DNA from: Bacillus chungangensis
Lineage (GTDB): Bacteria > Bacillota > Bacilli > Bacillales > Bacillaceae_C
Assembly: GCF_030812995.1 (NCBI RefSeq)
Contig: NZ_JAUSTT010000003.1
Location: 1-64,000, forward strand
Direction: 5' to 3'
DNA: 64,000 nt
This document shows, piece by piece, positions 55,340 through 64,000 of the stretch. Positions within the stretch are counted from its first letter, which is position 1, and each line of letters begins with the position of its first letter. The notes under the pieces are model-generated. The model was given only the letters and a program-made list of their open reading frames with translations, was not told the DNA's origin and did no database searches. Made by a program: the position numbers and the translations under genes.

Positions 55340-56203
55340 TTAGGTGATAACATTAACTAAATCTATTAACTTTATTAAAGCTGCACTTTCATATACATTT
55401 TTTCGTCTTATGAACACAGTAATTACTTTCGAATCATTTTTTGGCAGTTTATAACAGCTTAAATCATGATGTTTTGGATCATTTTCTACAAGCGATCTCG
55501 TTAAAATAGCTGCTCCTAATCCCGCTTGAACACATCCAATAATAGACTCCAATGTACTTAATTCCATTCTCTTCTCAGGATATATACCTTCATCTTGAAG
55601 CCACTGTTCCAATCTTTTTTGATGAATACAATTTGGTCTGGCAAGCAATGTTCGCTTATTCATGTCTTTTAAAGAACGAATTGGCGGTTGCTTATTATGA
55701 GCAATGATTACTAATTCATCTTCAAATACAGCAATTTCTAATAGATCAGGATGGTTAACAGGACCAACAACGAATGCACCATCTAATTTATGATGAAGTA
55801 CTAAGTGAATGAGATCTTTTGTTGTTCCAACATGTAAAGACAAATCAACTTTTGGAAATGAATTGGTATAAGCAGCCAATATATGTGGCAGTTTAACTAA
55901 AGCATTTGTTTCATTAGCACCGATATTTAATGGCCCAAGAGGAACTTCTGAATCCCTTATTGTTTTTTTTGCTTCATTCATTAAATGTAAAATTTTATCA
56001 GTATATTGTAAAAAAATCTTTCCTTTTGGGGTTAATCTTACTCCTCGGGCATGTCTATAAATTAAATCACTTCCTAATTCTGATTCTAACTTTTTTATTC
56101 TAGAAGTTACATTAGATTGAACATAATGAAGTTTTTTAGCTGTTTTTGTTATATTTAACTCCGTTGCAAGCGTTTTAAAAATGATTAAATCCTTTATATC
56201 CAT
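55340..56203 (-). CDS. LysR-family transcriptional regulator
   Basis: A 287-residue regulator. The N-terminal HTH is DLIIFKTLATELNITKTAKK then LHYVQSNVTSRIKKLESELG, and the rest is a periplasmic-binding-like effector domain (PLGPLNIGANETNALVKLPH onward), resembling the CysL/YtlI/CzcR group. It is divergent from the four-gene cluster 56350-59893 and likely activates it on a cognate acid. GGGAG precedes the ATG. The gene is very AT-rich, like that cluster. Confidence 0.9.
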   Translation of the reverse strand: MDIKDLIIFKTLATELNITKTAKKLHYVQSNVTSRIKKLESELGSDLIYRHARGVRLTPKGKIFLQYTDKILHLMNEAKKTIRDSEVPLGPLNIGANETNALVKLPHILAAYTNSFPKVDLSLHVGTTKDLIHLVLHHKLDGAFVVGPVNHPDLLEIAVFEDELVIIAHNKQPPIRSLKDMNKRTLLARPNCIHQKRLEQWLQDEGIYPEKRMELSTLESIIGCVQAGLGAAILTRSLVENDPKHHDLSCYKLPKNDSKVITVFIRRKNVYESAALIKLIDLVNVIT

Positions 56204-56349
56204 TTTAACAACTCCCAGGTATCAATAATTTTGATGGAATAAATCTTATTTAATCATTTTATTTCGAATTATTCAAATGTTATCATCGAATTAGAAAAAA
56301 CTAACTATTTTTGATTTCACTACAACAATAAAAGAGAGAGGATGATTAA

Positions 56350-56772
56350 ATGGATAGTAATCACAAATACTATTCCATTACATCAAGATTATTAGAAGAA
56401 GAATTGTTAAATAATGAAATCAATCAAATTATATGGGAGTTTGCTTTAGAAAATCTAACAACTAATACAGCAAATATCGATCTGCTAGAAAATAAAAGCA
56501 CAGAATTAATTGGAGAATGGTTAAAATGGAAAAAAATTTATGATCAAACAGAAAAAGTCGAAGACAAGTTCATATTAATAAATAAAATACTATCATTCTT
56601 TAATAAAATTATTAATCTATCTAGTAAAAAGGATGATTACTCATTTATTTTTTCTTGGATATCACGTGAAAGAAAAAAAAGTAAACTTCTAGCTTTGAAT
56701 AAACAAGTATCAGTACTCGATGAAATCGAAACCTTCTTTTATCAGTTAAACAATTACAATTGTATTATATAG
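56350..56772 (+). CDS. Uncharacterised protein, first gene of the acyl-CoA cluster
   Basis: A 140-residue, mostly helical, charged protein that I do not recognise. There is no signal peptide, membrane segment or cysteine motif. GAGAGGATG precedes the ATG, and 13 bp separate it from the acyl-CoA dehydrogenase gene, so it is very likely translated and co-transcribed. It may be an accessory subunit or chaperone for that pathway (inference). It is AT-rich, with AAA, AAT and ATT codons dominating. Confidence 0.7.
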   Translation: MDSNHKYYSITSRLLEEELLNNEINQIIWEFALENLTTNTANIDLLENKSTELIGEWLKWKKIYDQTEKVEDKFILINKILSFFNKIINLSSKKDDYSFIFSWISRERKKSKLLALNKQVSVLDEIETFFYQLNNYNCII

Positions 56773-56785
56773 TTCAGGAGGAAAA

Positions 56786-57967
56786 ATGATGCTATTTCAA
56801 CCTAATAATGAAGAACTAAAATGGGTAGTTAAAGTGCGACAATTTTTAGAAGAAAATAATTTAGAAGAAGAATTAAAGAGTGAGTCAGAAAGATTGCCTT
56901 GGCATATTAGAAAAAAAGCTGGGGAAGCAAATCTAATAGGATTAGATATAGAAAAAAAATATGGTGGAGATGAAGTATCTGATTTAACTATGGGATTAAT
57001 ATATGAAGAATTAGGAAGGCATGGATTGAATGCAAGGGAAGTTGTAGGGGCAGGACATGGCAGACTAATTGGAAAATTCGGTAGTGAAAATCAAAAAAAG
57101 AAATATCTACCTGATTTACTAAAAGGTGACTTGTTAATTGGAGCAGCGCTGACGGAACCATCAGGAGGTTCTGATGTAATGTCCTTTCAAACTACCGCTG
57201 TTAAGGATGGAGATGATTATGTTATCACAGGAACTAAAGAACTAATTAATAGAGTGAATGAAGCTGATGTATTTATTGTTTTTGCAAACACTAATCCAAA
57301 TTCTAGAAGTGATAAACTTAGCGCATTTATTGTTGAAATGAATAATCCAAATATAAGAAAATATGAATTTCAAACTTTAGGTTTAAAAGGATTTTCTTAT
57401 GGTGGACTTGAATTCCAAGAAGTCAGGGTACCTGTAGAAAATCGCTTGGGTAAAGAAGGAGAAGGCTTTTCTATTATTAATAGACATTTTAATTTTTTGC
57501 GAAATTTAGTGGCACTCATTTCAATTGGCAGTGCTCAAAAGGCATTGGAACAAGCAATTAAATTCGCAAAAACACGCCAATCATTTGGAGGACCAATTGG
57601 ACGTTTTCACTCCATAATGCACAAAATTTCTGAAGGAGAAACTTTATTAGAAGCTTCCCGATTGTTAGCATATAAATCATTATCATTATTAGATGAAGGA
57701 AAAGATAATTCTAAGGAAGCTTATATGGCTAAATGGTTTGGTACTACTTCAGCATATCAAGTGATTGATAGTGCATTGCAAATTCATGGTGCAAGAGGTT
57801 ATCTGAAAGATTACGGACTTGAACAAAGACTTCGAGATGTAAGAGCTTTTTTAATCGCAGATGGTACTACTGAAGTTATGAAATCAGCAATAGGTAGAGA
57901 AATTTTAGGTAAAGACATTTATAACGCATCTTATGGAAGAAAAAAAGACTTAGGAGTAAATGTATAA
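56786..57967 (+). CDS. Acyl-CoA dehydrogenase family protein
   Basis: A 393-residue flavoenzyme. Family blocks: IGAALTEPSGGSDVMSFQTT, GTKELINRVNEADVFIVFAN, TRQSFGGPIGRFHSIMHKIS and QIHGARGYLKDYGLEQRLRD. The usual IYEGT segment with catalytic Glu reads IADGTTEV here. Asp at that place is also seen in the ACAD10/11-like branch, so the substrate may be unusual. It oxidises an acyl-CoA at alpha-beta using FAD. Its stop codon overlaps the next start by one base. AGGAGG precedes the ATG. Confidence 0.9.
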   Translation: MMLFQPNNEELKWVVKVRQFLEENNLEEELKSESERLPWHIRKKAGEANLIGLDIEKKYGGDEVSDLTMGLIYEELGRHGLNAREVVGAGHGRLIGKFGSENQKKKYLPDLLKGDLLIGAALTEPSGGSDVMSFQTTAVKDGDDYVITGTKELINRVNEADVFIVFANTNPNSRSDKLSAFIVEMNNPNIRKYEFQTLGLKGFSYGGLEFQEVRVPVENRLGKEGEGFSIINRHFNFLRNLVALISIGSAQKALEQAIKFAKTRQSFGGPIGRFHSIMHKISEGETLLEASRLLAYKSLSLLDEGKDNSKEAYMAKWFGTTSAYQVIDSALQIHGARGYLKDYGLEQRLRDVRAFLIADGTTEVMKSAIGREILGKDIYNASYGRKKDLGVNV

Positions 57968-59052
57968 TGTTTTACTCAACTGACCTATCAGATGTGGTAG
58001 TAGCTCAAACAAAGTTATGCTTTATTGACAAGGATAAAGGAATTTTAAAATATAGAGGGTATCATGTAGAAGATCTAGCAAAGATGTGTCATTTTGAAGA
58101 AGTAGTTTATCTTTTGTTTTATGGTAAAAAACCAGATAATGATCAATTAATGAAGTTGAAAGAAAAAATGGCCTTTTATCGTTCTATTCCTTACTCCATA
58201 AAAAAGATAATTGATAACATTCCTAGAGAAGTTAGTATCTTAGAAGTATTAAGAACAGCTGTATCAGCACTAGGTAGCAAAGATCTGAAATTTTTAGCTC
58301 CCTTTGAACAGGTACTATATATTTGTACAAAAATACCTACAGTAATAGCTTACCGTTTTAATTTGATAAATGATAGAGAAATGATAGAACCAAGATCTGA
58401 TTTAAGTCATGTAGAAAATTATCTATATATGTTATTTCACGAAGTTCCTGACAAAAATCATGTAAGAGCACTTGAATCATACTTAATTTTAACATTAGAA
58501 CATGGGCTGAACCCCTCTACATTTGCAGCTAGAATTGTTTCTTCTACACATTCAGATATGGTTTCCAGCGTTTGCGCAGCTTTTGGAGCATTAAAAGGTC
58601 CGCTTCATGGAGGAGCCTTGGGTGAAATTATTAATATGATAAAAAAGATTGAAAAAGAAAAGGATGTATATAATTGGCTGGAAGAAAAGATAAAGAATAA
58701 AGAAAAATTAGCAGGATTTGGACATAGAATTTATAAATCAAGGGATCCTAGGGTCATTCCATTAAAAAATTTATCTTATGAGCTTTCAAACGAAAACAGT
58801 TTTTTGAACTTGGCAATGATGATTGAAGAACAAGCATCACTTATTTTTAAAATTTACAAGCCAGATAAAAATATTCCAATTAATATGGAATATTTTGCAG
58901 CGATTCTTCTTCACTTTATAGGGTTTTCTAATGAATTATTCATACCAACTTTTTCTGTAAGTCGGTCAATTGGATGGTGTCTTCATTCGATAGAAGCTTT
59001 TAAGGGTCCACTAATTTATCCACAATCAGAATTTCGACAGGAATTAACATGA
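57967..59052 (+). CDS. Citrate synthase-family enzyme
   Basis: A 361-residue citrate synthase of the short Gram-positive/methylcitrate kind. LEHGLNPSTFAARIVSST carries the first catalytic His region, LKGPLHGGALGEII the second, and GFGHRIYKSRDPR the third with the Arg ligands. The catalytic Asp region is not the usual one by eye (near NMEYFAAILLHFIGFSNELF), so activity should be tested. It could condense acetyl-, propionyl- or another acyl-CoA with oxaloacetate. It overlaps the dehydrogenase gene (TAATG) and is not near other TCA genes, so it serves a specialised pathway. Confidence 0.88.
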   Translation: MFYSTDLSDVVVAQTKLCFIDKDKGILKYRGYHVEDLAKMCHFEEVVYLLFYGKKPDNDQLMKLKEKMAFYRSIPYSIKKIIDNIPREVSILEVLRTAVSALGSKDLKFLAPFEQVLYICTKIPTVIAYRFNLINDREMIEPRSDLSHVENYLYMLFHEVPDKNHVRALESYLILTLEHGLNPSTFAARIVSSTHSDMVSSVCAAFGALKGPLHGGALGEIINMIKKIEKEKDVYNWLEEKIKNKEKLAGFGHRIYKSRDPRVIPLKNLSYELSNENSFLNLAMMIEEQASLIFKIYKPDKNIPINMEYFAAILLHFIGFSNELFIPTFSVSRSIGWCLHSIEAFKGPLIYPQSEFRQELT

Positions 59053-59066
59053 ACAAAGATATTATT

Positions 59067-59115
59067 GAGCATTTGTCCTTCAAAGTGAAGACTGGATAAA
59101 TGCTCTCTTTATTTG
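59067..59115 (+). terminator. Hairpin/terminator between citrate synthase and TSUP genes
   Basis: GAGCATTT and AAATGCTC pair, extended inward by TCC/GGA, and TCTTTATTT follows. It may terminate or attenuate, lowering expression of the TSUP gene relative to the enzymes. Confidence 0.6.
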
Positions 59116-59131
59116 AACAAAGGAGATCAAA

Positions 59132-59893
59132 ATGAATATTACCCATATTTTACTTGTTTTAATAACAGGGTTTGTTGCAGGAATAATCAATACAATAGCA
59201 GCAGGAGGCTCCCTATTAACTTTGCCATTATTAATTTTTTTAGGATTGCCTGCAGCTGTAGCCAACGGTACAAATAGGGTAGCTATTATTGCCCAAAGTA
59301 TCTCAGCAACCATATATTTTTATAGGAAAGGGCATTTGGAAAAAGGAATCGGACTAATATTAGGAATTCCTGCATGTCTAGGTGCTCTTATTGGAGCAAA
59401 TATCGCGATATCTATATCTGACCATATTTTTAATTATATTCTTGCTGTAATGATGCTCGTTACAGTCATTTTTATTTCTATAAAACCCAAACATTACCAT
59501 GCAGATAGGAATATCTTTGAATTTTCATTGCTTAAAAAAATATTAGGAAGTTTTCTTTTTTTTATAATAGGGTTGTATGGAGGCTTTATACAAGTTGGTG
59601 CGGGCTTTTTTATCATTAGCTCTCTGACGATATTATTTGGTTTTTCTTTGACCAAGTCGAATAGTGTTAAAGTATTTGTTGGAGGAATCTATATATTTGT
59701 GTCTCTTTTCGTTTTCATTATAAACAATCAAGTTAACTGGTCTCTAGGAATGACATTAGCTATCGGCAATGCGACAGGAGCTTGGGTCGGAAGTCGTTTA
59801 GCCATTTGGAAAGGAGATAAATTGATAAAGATTTTTCTTATTGTTACTGTAGTAATCATGGCCGCTCAACTTTTTGGGATCAACATCTTTTAA
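59132..59893 (+). CDS. TSUP (TauE/SafE)-family transporter
   Basis: A 253-residue protein with ~8 membrane helices in two repeats. GFVAGIINTIAAGGSLLTLP opens the first and GLYGGFIQVGAGFFIISSLT the second, the TSUP signatures. Members move sulfite, sulfonates, thiosulfate or organic acids such as 2-oxo and aromatic acids. Here it likely handles the substrate or product of the LysR-ACAD-citrate synthase pathway. AAAGGAG precedes the ATG and a strong terminator follows. Confidence 0.9.
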   Translation: MNITHILLVLITGFVAGIINTIAAGGSLLTLPLLIFLGLPAAVANGTNRVAIIAQSISATIYFYRKGHLEKGIGLILGIPACLGALIGANIAISISDHIFNYILAVMMLVTVIFISIKPKHYHADRNIFEFSLLKKILGSFLFFIIGLYGGFIQVGAGFFIISSLTILFGFSLTKSNSVKVFVGGIYIFVSLFVFIINNQVNWSLGMTLAIGNATGAWVGSRLAIWKGDKLIKIFLIVTVVIMAAQLFGINIF

Positions 59894-59916
59894 GAAAATT
59901 TTTAGATAAATTTTGG

Positions 59917-59985
59917 AAACACTTACGAACCGTTCTGGAATGTTGTTCTCTAGCTATGGTTCGTAAGTGTTTTTTATTTTTTGTT
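59917..59985. terminator. Strong terminator between convergent TSUP and tyrosine decarboxylase genes
   Basis: AAACACTTACGAACC and GGTTCGTAAGTGTTT form a perfect 15-bp stem. TTTTATTTTTTG follows on the plus strand, and some T on the minus strand. Likely works for both genes. Confidence 0.85.
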
Positions 59986-61872
59986 TCAGTCGCACATTGT
60001 TTCTTCATTGTAGATCGTTTCAAGTTTTTCTTGAATAGCTTTTTCAATCTTGCCTGCATATTCCTCAAAAACATCTTTGTCATAAGCGTATGGAGATAAT
60101 ACACAAGCACGTAGTATTGTGACTTTACCTTCACGATCCCATTCTTCTTTGCTAAATCCTAGGCTTTGAACATATGGCAATGGGCTGTTTCCATAGTCTG
60201 GAATCGCAAAATCAGTATGTGAAGTAATGAACTCATTGCAGTATAATCCACCTTTAACATAAGAAGCTTGTTCATAAAAATCATGGTTTAATTTATTCAT
60301 TTTTCCTAAGTCAGTGTTTCCTTCTTCATTAAATACATAATCGACCATATTGAAGTCAGGCTTTGTTAGTGGATAAACATTGATCGTTTTATCGCCGACT
60401 TTAAATTGCTTTTCTTGCAAGAAGTGATAGAAACGGTAAGCTCCTTCAATACTTGCTCCGATTAATTTACCATAGCCTGTTACGTTTAATGGCAATACTT
60501 TATGTGCTGTCCAAACTGCTGCTGCAGTGGCGCCTGCTTTAGATCCTTCAAGCATATATGCACCTAGTAAAGCTGGTATGTCTGCACCTTTTTCAAATAC
60601 ATAAGTTGCAAAATAAGAGATAACGTCACGCATTCTAATGTCTTTAACGACAATACCACCAGCAGAATATGGGATGTAACCCATTTTATGTGGATCAATT
60701 GTAATGGTCTCTACTTCACTCATCGCTTTGAAAGAATGATAAATATCTTCTGTGAGCCATTCGTTTTTCTCAGTGAAAATATTCCATTTCTCATATACTT
60801 CCTCAATTTTATCGTAATCGATGAATTCATTGTTTTCATCTAAGAAGATAGCACGAGCATATCCACCATAAGCTGCATCTACATGAATGTAGAAGTAAAT
60901 GCCTTCTTTAGCTAATTTTTCTCGTAGTGCTACCATTTTGTCGATACGGTCTACTTGACCTTCTTCAGTCGTCCCAATAACGCCAACCACACCAAGAACT
61001 GGAATGTTTTGCGCAGCCAATTCGCGAATTTTAGCTTCTAGCTTATCAATATCCATGCGGTAATGCTCGTCCACATCGATCGCTTCTACATTGTCAAGGC
61101 CTACACCGATAATATCGGCAGCTTTTAACCAAGAATAGTGTTTTGTTTGTGGGATTAACCATTTCCCTAATTCTTGAAGATGCTTACCGCTGCGTGCAGA
61201 GTGCGCTTTCACTTCATCAATTTTTTCAGGAATTTGATCTAATATGTCTAGAATTTCTTCTGTAGACATATTTAACAATTCCCATTCCGTTTTGCCTTCT
61301 ACAAATTCAGGAGCTACTTCTTTAATCGCTAAAGGAAGAGACTTCATGTTTCGTGCATACCAAAGACCTTCAAAGTTGGCAATAGAACCATCTGCACAAA
61401 TATGTCCCCAGCTTTCGCCTTTTTTATAGCCCATAAGCGCGGCAAATTCATGTCCAACCTCTTCTTCCATTTCTGAAGTGCCTGGTGAAGATTCATAAGC
61501 TACGTTATTACCGTTCCATAACATTGCAGCTGTATAAGCAATGATAGAAGGCATTAATGTTTCAGAGTTCATATGTCCCCAGAAACGGCCTGCTGTATGC
61601 CATGGGAGTGATTTTGCACGAAGTTTGGAAGATAACACATTAAATACACTACGTACATGATCAGCAGTATCATGGAAACTTTTTGAGCTTTTATCTTGCG
61701 GAGTAATAACTGGTAAATCTTGCGGCTGATAGTTTTGACGCCATCCCACATGTTCATCGATCATTTTTAATAATAATTCTTTAAATAAATCAACGTTTTC
61801 ACCTTTACTTCCTAAAAATAAAGCTTTTAAATTTCTTTCTTGAAGTTCATTACTTATTTCTTTTTGCTCCAT
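59986..61872 (-). CDS. tdcA: PLP-dependent L-tyrosine decarboxylase
   Basis: A 628-residue group II decarboxylase. PLP site: [20 protein letters not shown] with the Schiff-base Lys; [17 protein letters not shown] supplies the aspartate/alanine pair over PLP. Length and wording ([36 protein letters not shown]) fit bacterial tyrosine decarboxylases of enterococci and lactobacilli, which make tyramine and CO2 and consume a proton. The ATG 61872 has AAAGGTGA upstream; a longer frame to 61935 has no site. It overlaps the antiporter gene by 23 bp. The pair gives acid resistance and proton motive force. Confidence 0.92.
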   Translation of the reverse strand: MEQKEISNELQERNLKALFLGSKGENVDLFKELLLKMIDEHVGWRQNYQPQDLPVITPQDKSSKSFHDTADHVRSVFNVLSSKLRAKSLPWHTAGRFWGHMNSETLMPSIIAYTAAMLWNGNNVAYESSPGTSEMEEEVGHEFAALMGYKKGESWGHICADGSIANFEGLWYARNMKSLPLAIKEVAPEFVEGKTEWELLNMSTEEILDILDQIPEKIDEVKAHSARSGKHLQELGKWLIPQTKHYSWLKAADIIGVGLDNVEAIDVDEHYRMDIDKLEAKIRELAAQNIPVLGVVGVIGTTEEGQVDRIDKMVALREKLAKEGIYFYIHVDAAYGGYARAIFLDENNEFIDYDKIEEVYEKWNIFTEKNEWLTEDIYHSFKAMSEVETITIDPHKMGYIPYSAGGIVVKDIRMRDVISYFATYVFEKGADIPALLGAYMLEGSKAGATAAAVWTAHKVLPLNVTGYGKLIGASIEGAYRFYHFLQEKQFKVGDKTINVYPLTKPDFNMVDYVFNEEGNTDLGKMNKLNHDFYEQASYVKGGLYCNEFITSHTDFAIPDYGNSPLPYVQSLGFSKEEWDREGKVTILRACVLSPYAYDKDVFEEYAGKIEKAIQEKLETIYNEETMCD

Positions 61873-63286
61873 TAGCAGGTTCACCTTTCTTCCACTCTGG
61901 TTTTTTACATTTGTTAATAATGAGAGCGATACCAATCATCACGATTGTAGCCGCCACTTGAAAGATAATATAGCCAGTGTATTGACTTGGGTCTAAAATG
62001 TTTGGTGGTATCAGACTGACAATAAGTGTAATTACCACGCTAATCAAAGATAGCATCGAAACAAACCACATTAATCCATTTCCTCTATTACCTAATCTAA
62101 ATGGCCTCTTAATTTCTGGCATTTTATATCGTAAGCGAATAGCTGAAATAGCAATTAAAGCATAAACAATACTATATAAAATAGTTGTTGTAATGGTCAT
62201 AATTAAGAAGGCACTGTTCACATCTGGAACAACTACGTACAAGAAAGATACTAAAGAAATAACAATCGCTTGAATCAAAACAAATGTGATTGGAATGTTT
62301 TTTTCAGTTCTTTTTTGGAAGAATCTAGGCAAGTTTCCTTCATCAGCAACTTTGATCATCGCTTTACTTGGTCCAAGCACCCATGCACTTAGTTGTACTA
62401 ACACCCCTATTAAAATCATTAAGGAAATGATATTAACGAAGATAGACGGAATACCTAAGTCTGCACAGAAAATCATGTATGGTTGTGTAATATTGGCTAG
62501 TTCTAAATTCCCTAACGGCACTGCGTTAGAAACAGATAACCCAGCCACGATATTAAATATTACCAATAAAATAACAGAAGCGATGACAGCAATTGGATAG
62601 TTGCGTTTAGGATTTTCAATATTGTTCGCATGCACGGATGAAATTTCTACCCCTGCGAAAATAAAGATAATTCCTGATAAATAAGTTAAACTGCCTAAGT
62701 CTTTAAAATTAGGAACTAGGTCGCTTGGTTTAAAATCTCCTAAGTAGCTATTTGGTTGAATGCCATTCTTGATCATATAGATGACACCTAGAATGACGAG
62801 AATAACGAATGGAATATAAACACCAATAACTGCTCCCCAATTACCGGCTACTTTAACCATGTCAAATTTAATATTTAGTATTGTGACACTCCAATAGGAG
62901 ATTAAAATAACCGCAAAAATAAAGTAATTGTTGGAAGATAGTCCTGGTTGATTAATGACGTAACCAAATAGAACACCAACTGTTGAAGCAACCATTACCA
63001 TACCAAAGAACATTTGAACCCATAATAACCATGAGGTAACAAATCCCCATTTTTGACCTAATGCACTTCTTACCCAAACTTGAGGTCCACCTTCTTCAGG
63101 CCATCCGGTAGAAAGTTCAGCTGACATTAATGCGATAGGCAGGGCAAATAGAACCGCGGCAATTAACATGTAGAAAATTTGAGTCCACCCTGTAATAGCA
63201 AGTGTTGGCACACTACGTACAGTACCAAAGAACGCCATCGTAATACCGATCAACCCAAAAAGTGTTAAACTTTTTGTTTTAGCCAT
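61850..63286 (-). CDS. tyrP: APC-family tyrosine/tyramine antiporter
   Basis: A 478-residue, 12-helix amino-acid transporter of the glutamate:GABA antiporter-like subgroup ([60 protein letters not shown]). Adjacent to tyrosine decarboxylase it should exchange tyrosine for tyramine, an electrogenic exchange. Here it is upstream of the decarboxylase gene, whereas in enterococci the usual order is decarboxylase then antiporter. A 700-bp leader region lies upstream. Confidence 0.9.
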   Translation of the reverse strand: MAKTKSLTLFGLIGITMAFFGTVRSVPTLAITGWTQIFYMLIAAVLFALPIALMSAELSTGWPEEGGPQVWVRSALGQKWGFVTSWLLWVQMFFGMVMVASTVGVLFGYVINQPGLSSNNYFIFAVILISYWSVTILNIKFDMVKVAGNWGAVIGVYIPFVILVILGVIYMIKNGIQPNSYLGDFKPSDLVPNFKDLGSLTYLSGIIFIFAGVEISSVHANNIENPKRNYPIAVIASVILLVIFNIVAGLSVSNAVPLGNLELANITQPYMIFCADLGIPSIFVNIISLMILIGVLVQLSAWVLGPSKAMIKVADEGNLPRFFQKRTEKNIPITFVLIQAIVISLVSFLYVVVPDVNSAFLIMTITTTILYSIVYALIAISAIRLRYKMPEIKRPFRLGNRGNGLMWFVSMLSLISVVITLIVSLIPPNILDPSQYTGYIIFQVAATIVMIGIALIINKCKKPEWKKGEPANGAKRNK

Positions 63287-64000
63287 AGATATATCCTTCT
63301 TCCCTTAGATGATCAATTTCTAAATACTGTTTCCCTCATTCTTGGCATAAGCTAAAAAGTTCGTATTTATTGTTACAAAAAATGAACTTTTATGTTGGAA
63401 TAGTATTTACATCTTAAGGTTCTCTACGTAACGAATCTTATACATAAAAATATCATTGAATATATAGATATTACTTCCAGGTGATTTAAAAATAGTATTA
63501 ACTTGGTTAGTAAAGAGTTTATTTAGTAAAGAGTAAAGAGTAAAGAATAATGAATAGGAAGAAAAAAGGAACATGATGGTGGTTGTTTATTTTAGGAGAC
63601 ACAAACAAAGTGGAATTTCCTTTCAACTTTATTGTCAGTTAAAAGAATGTTTATTTATGACAAATCTAGAAAGAACTTTAACCCTTCAAGCTAAATATCT
63701 ATAATCCCATGTGATTTCTTTGAGGGGAATCGGTAATACTTCGTTCTTTATAAAGTTACATACATGAATCGCTAGTATGCTTCACTATATTTTCAATAAA
63801 TGGTAAAAATTAAAAAATAAATTATTTTCGTAAGATTAAGAATTATAATTTTATAAAAAGTACATAGATAATAATATATAATAATTTTATATAGAGAAAC
63901 TGATATTACGAAACTTAAACTTAACTGCAAGTAGTATAGGTTGTATTTTTTAGTGATTTAATATTAATCTCATTTTTTTATAAAATCTTAGAAGACGAAA
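63287..64000. other. Long upstream region of tyrP to window edge
   Basis: No gene in 714 AT-rich bases. On the minus strand AAAAGTTC and GAACTTTT can form a hairpin (63351-63391) ~65 bp upstream of tyrP, a possible attenuator. Three tandem copies of AGTAAAG lie at 63525-63545. I looked for a T-box anticodon-type element and did not see its conserved GGTGG...ACCGCG parts. Confidence 0.4.

Noticed and set aside
63287-64000. T-box leader for tyrosine upstream of tyrP
   Set aside because: No T-box (GGTGG..ACCGCG-like) sequence or specifier stem was seen.

Overview
The window looks like chromosomal DNA of a low-GC Gram-positive rod of the family Bacillaceae. The best evidence is the left end. The minus-strand run ypbF, ypbE, ypbD, recQ (recS type) and ypbB, followed by fer and an FMN-riboswitch-controlled ribU (fmnP), is the gene order known from Bacillus subtilis. 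Low GC, GGAGG-type ribosome binding sites, a CcpA cre-like site and lipobox signal peptides agree with this.

Layout. 1-87: start of an IS607-type recombinase cut by the window edge. 0.4-6.7 kb: conserved ypb/recQ/fer/ribU block. 6.8-13.2 kb: TetR regulator, YhgE/Pip-type membrane protein, divergent KAS III plus acyl carrier protein, then a fumarylacetoacetase-family enzyme and a lactonase-like metallo-hydrolase. This stretch is bounded on its right by a 273-bp near-identical copy of an internal piece of ribU. 13.7-16.0 kb: DEAD-box helicase and pentapeptide protein. 16.3-19.7 kb: a Tm-1-like two-gene operon (UPF0261 plus TIM barrel) next to an AraC regulator whose N-terminal half is a paralogue of the operon's TIM-barrel protein. 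19.7-22.2 kb: two inverted IS200/IS605-type RNA-element vestiges around a MerR/membrane-protein pair, then an SPFH protein with a small ribbon-helix-helix gene. 23.4-29.2 kb: TAXI-TRAP transporter, RpiR regulator and class III aminotransferase. 29.5-36.6 kb: a stalk-domain secreted protein and an oligopeptide ABC transporter. 37.1-42.3 kb: DctS/DctR-like two-component system, a TRAP-type binding protein without its own permease, and a DASS dicarboxylate transporter. 42.8-46.5 kb: MarR plus metallo-hydrolase, and ArsR plus MFS exporter. 46.9-54.5 kb: a five-gene exopolysaccharide operon. 55.3-59.9 kb: LysR, a protein of unknown function, acyl-CoA dehydrogenase, citrate synthase-like enzyme and TSUP transporter. 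60.0-63.3 kb: tyrosine decarboxylase and its antiporter.

Most notable observations. (1) The TAXI solute-binding protein is circularly permuted: after one signal peptide the usual C-terminal half comes first and the usual N-terminal half last. (2) The Tm-1-like operon has an AraC regulator that has apparently taken a copy of the operon's own TIM-barrel protein as sensor. (3) The polysaccharide operon combines a PilZ-glycosyltransferase fusion, a UDP-N-acetylhexosamine-type dehydrogenase, a tandem deacetylase with one degenerate domain, a second deacetylase and a GH18 hydrolase. (4) Clear operators can be read for the TetR, MerR and MarR regulators. (5) Several transposase-less IS200/IS605-type vestiges are scattered over the window. 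All functions are inferred by reading the sequence; no database search was run.
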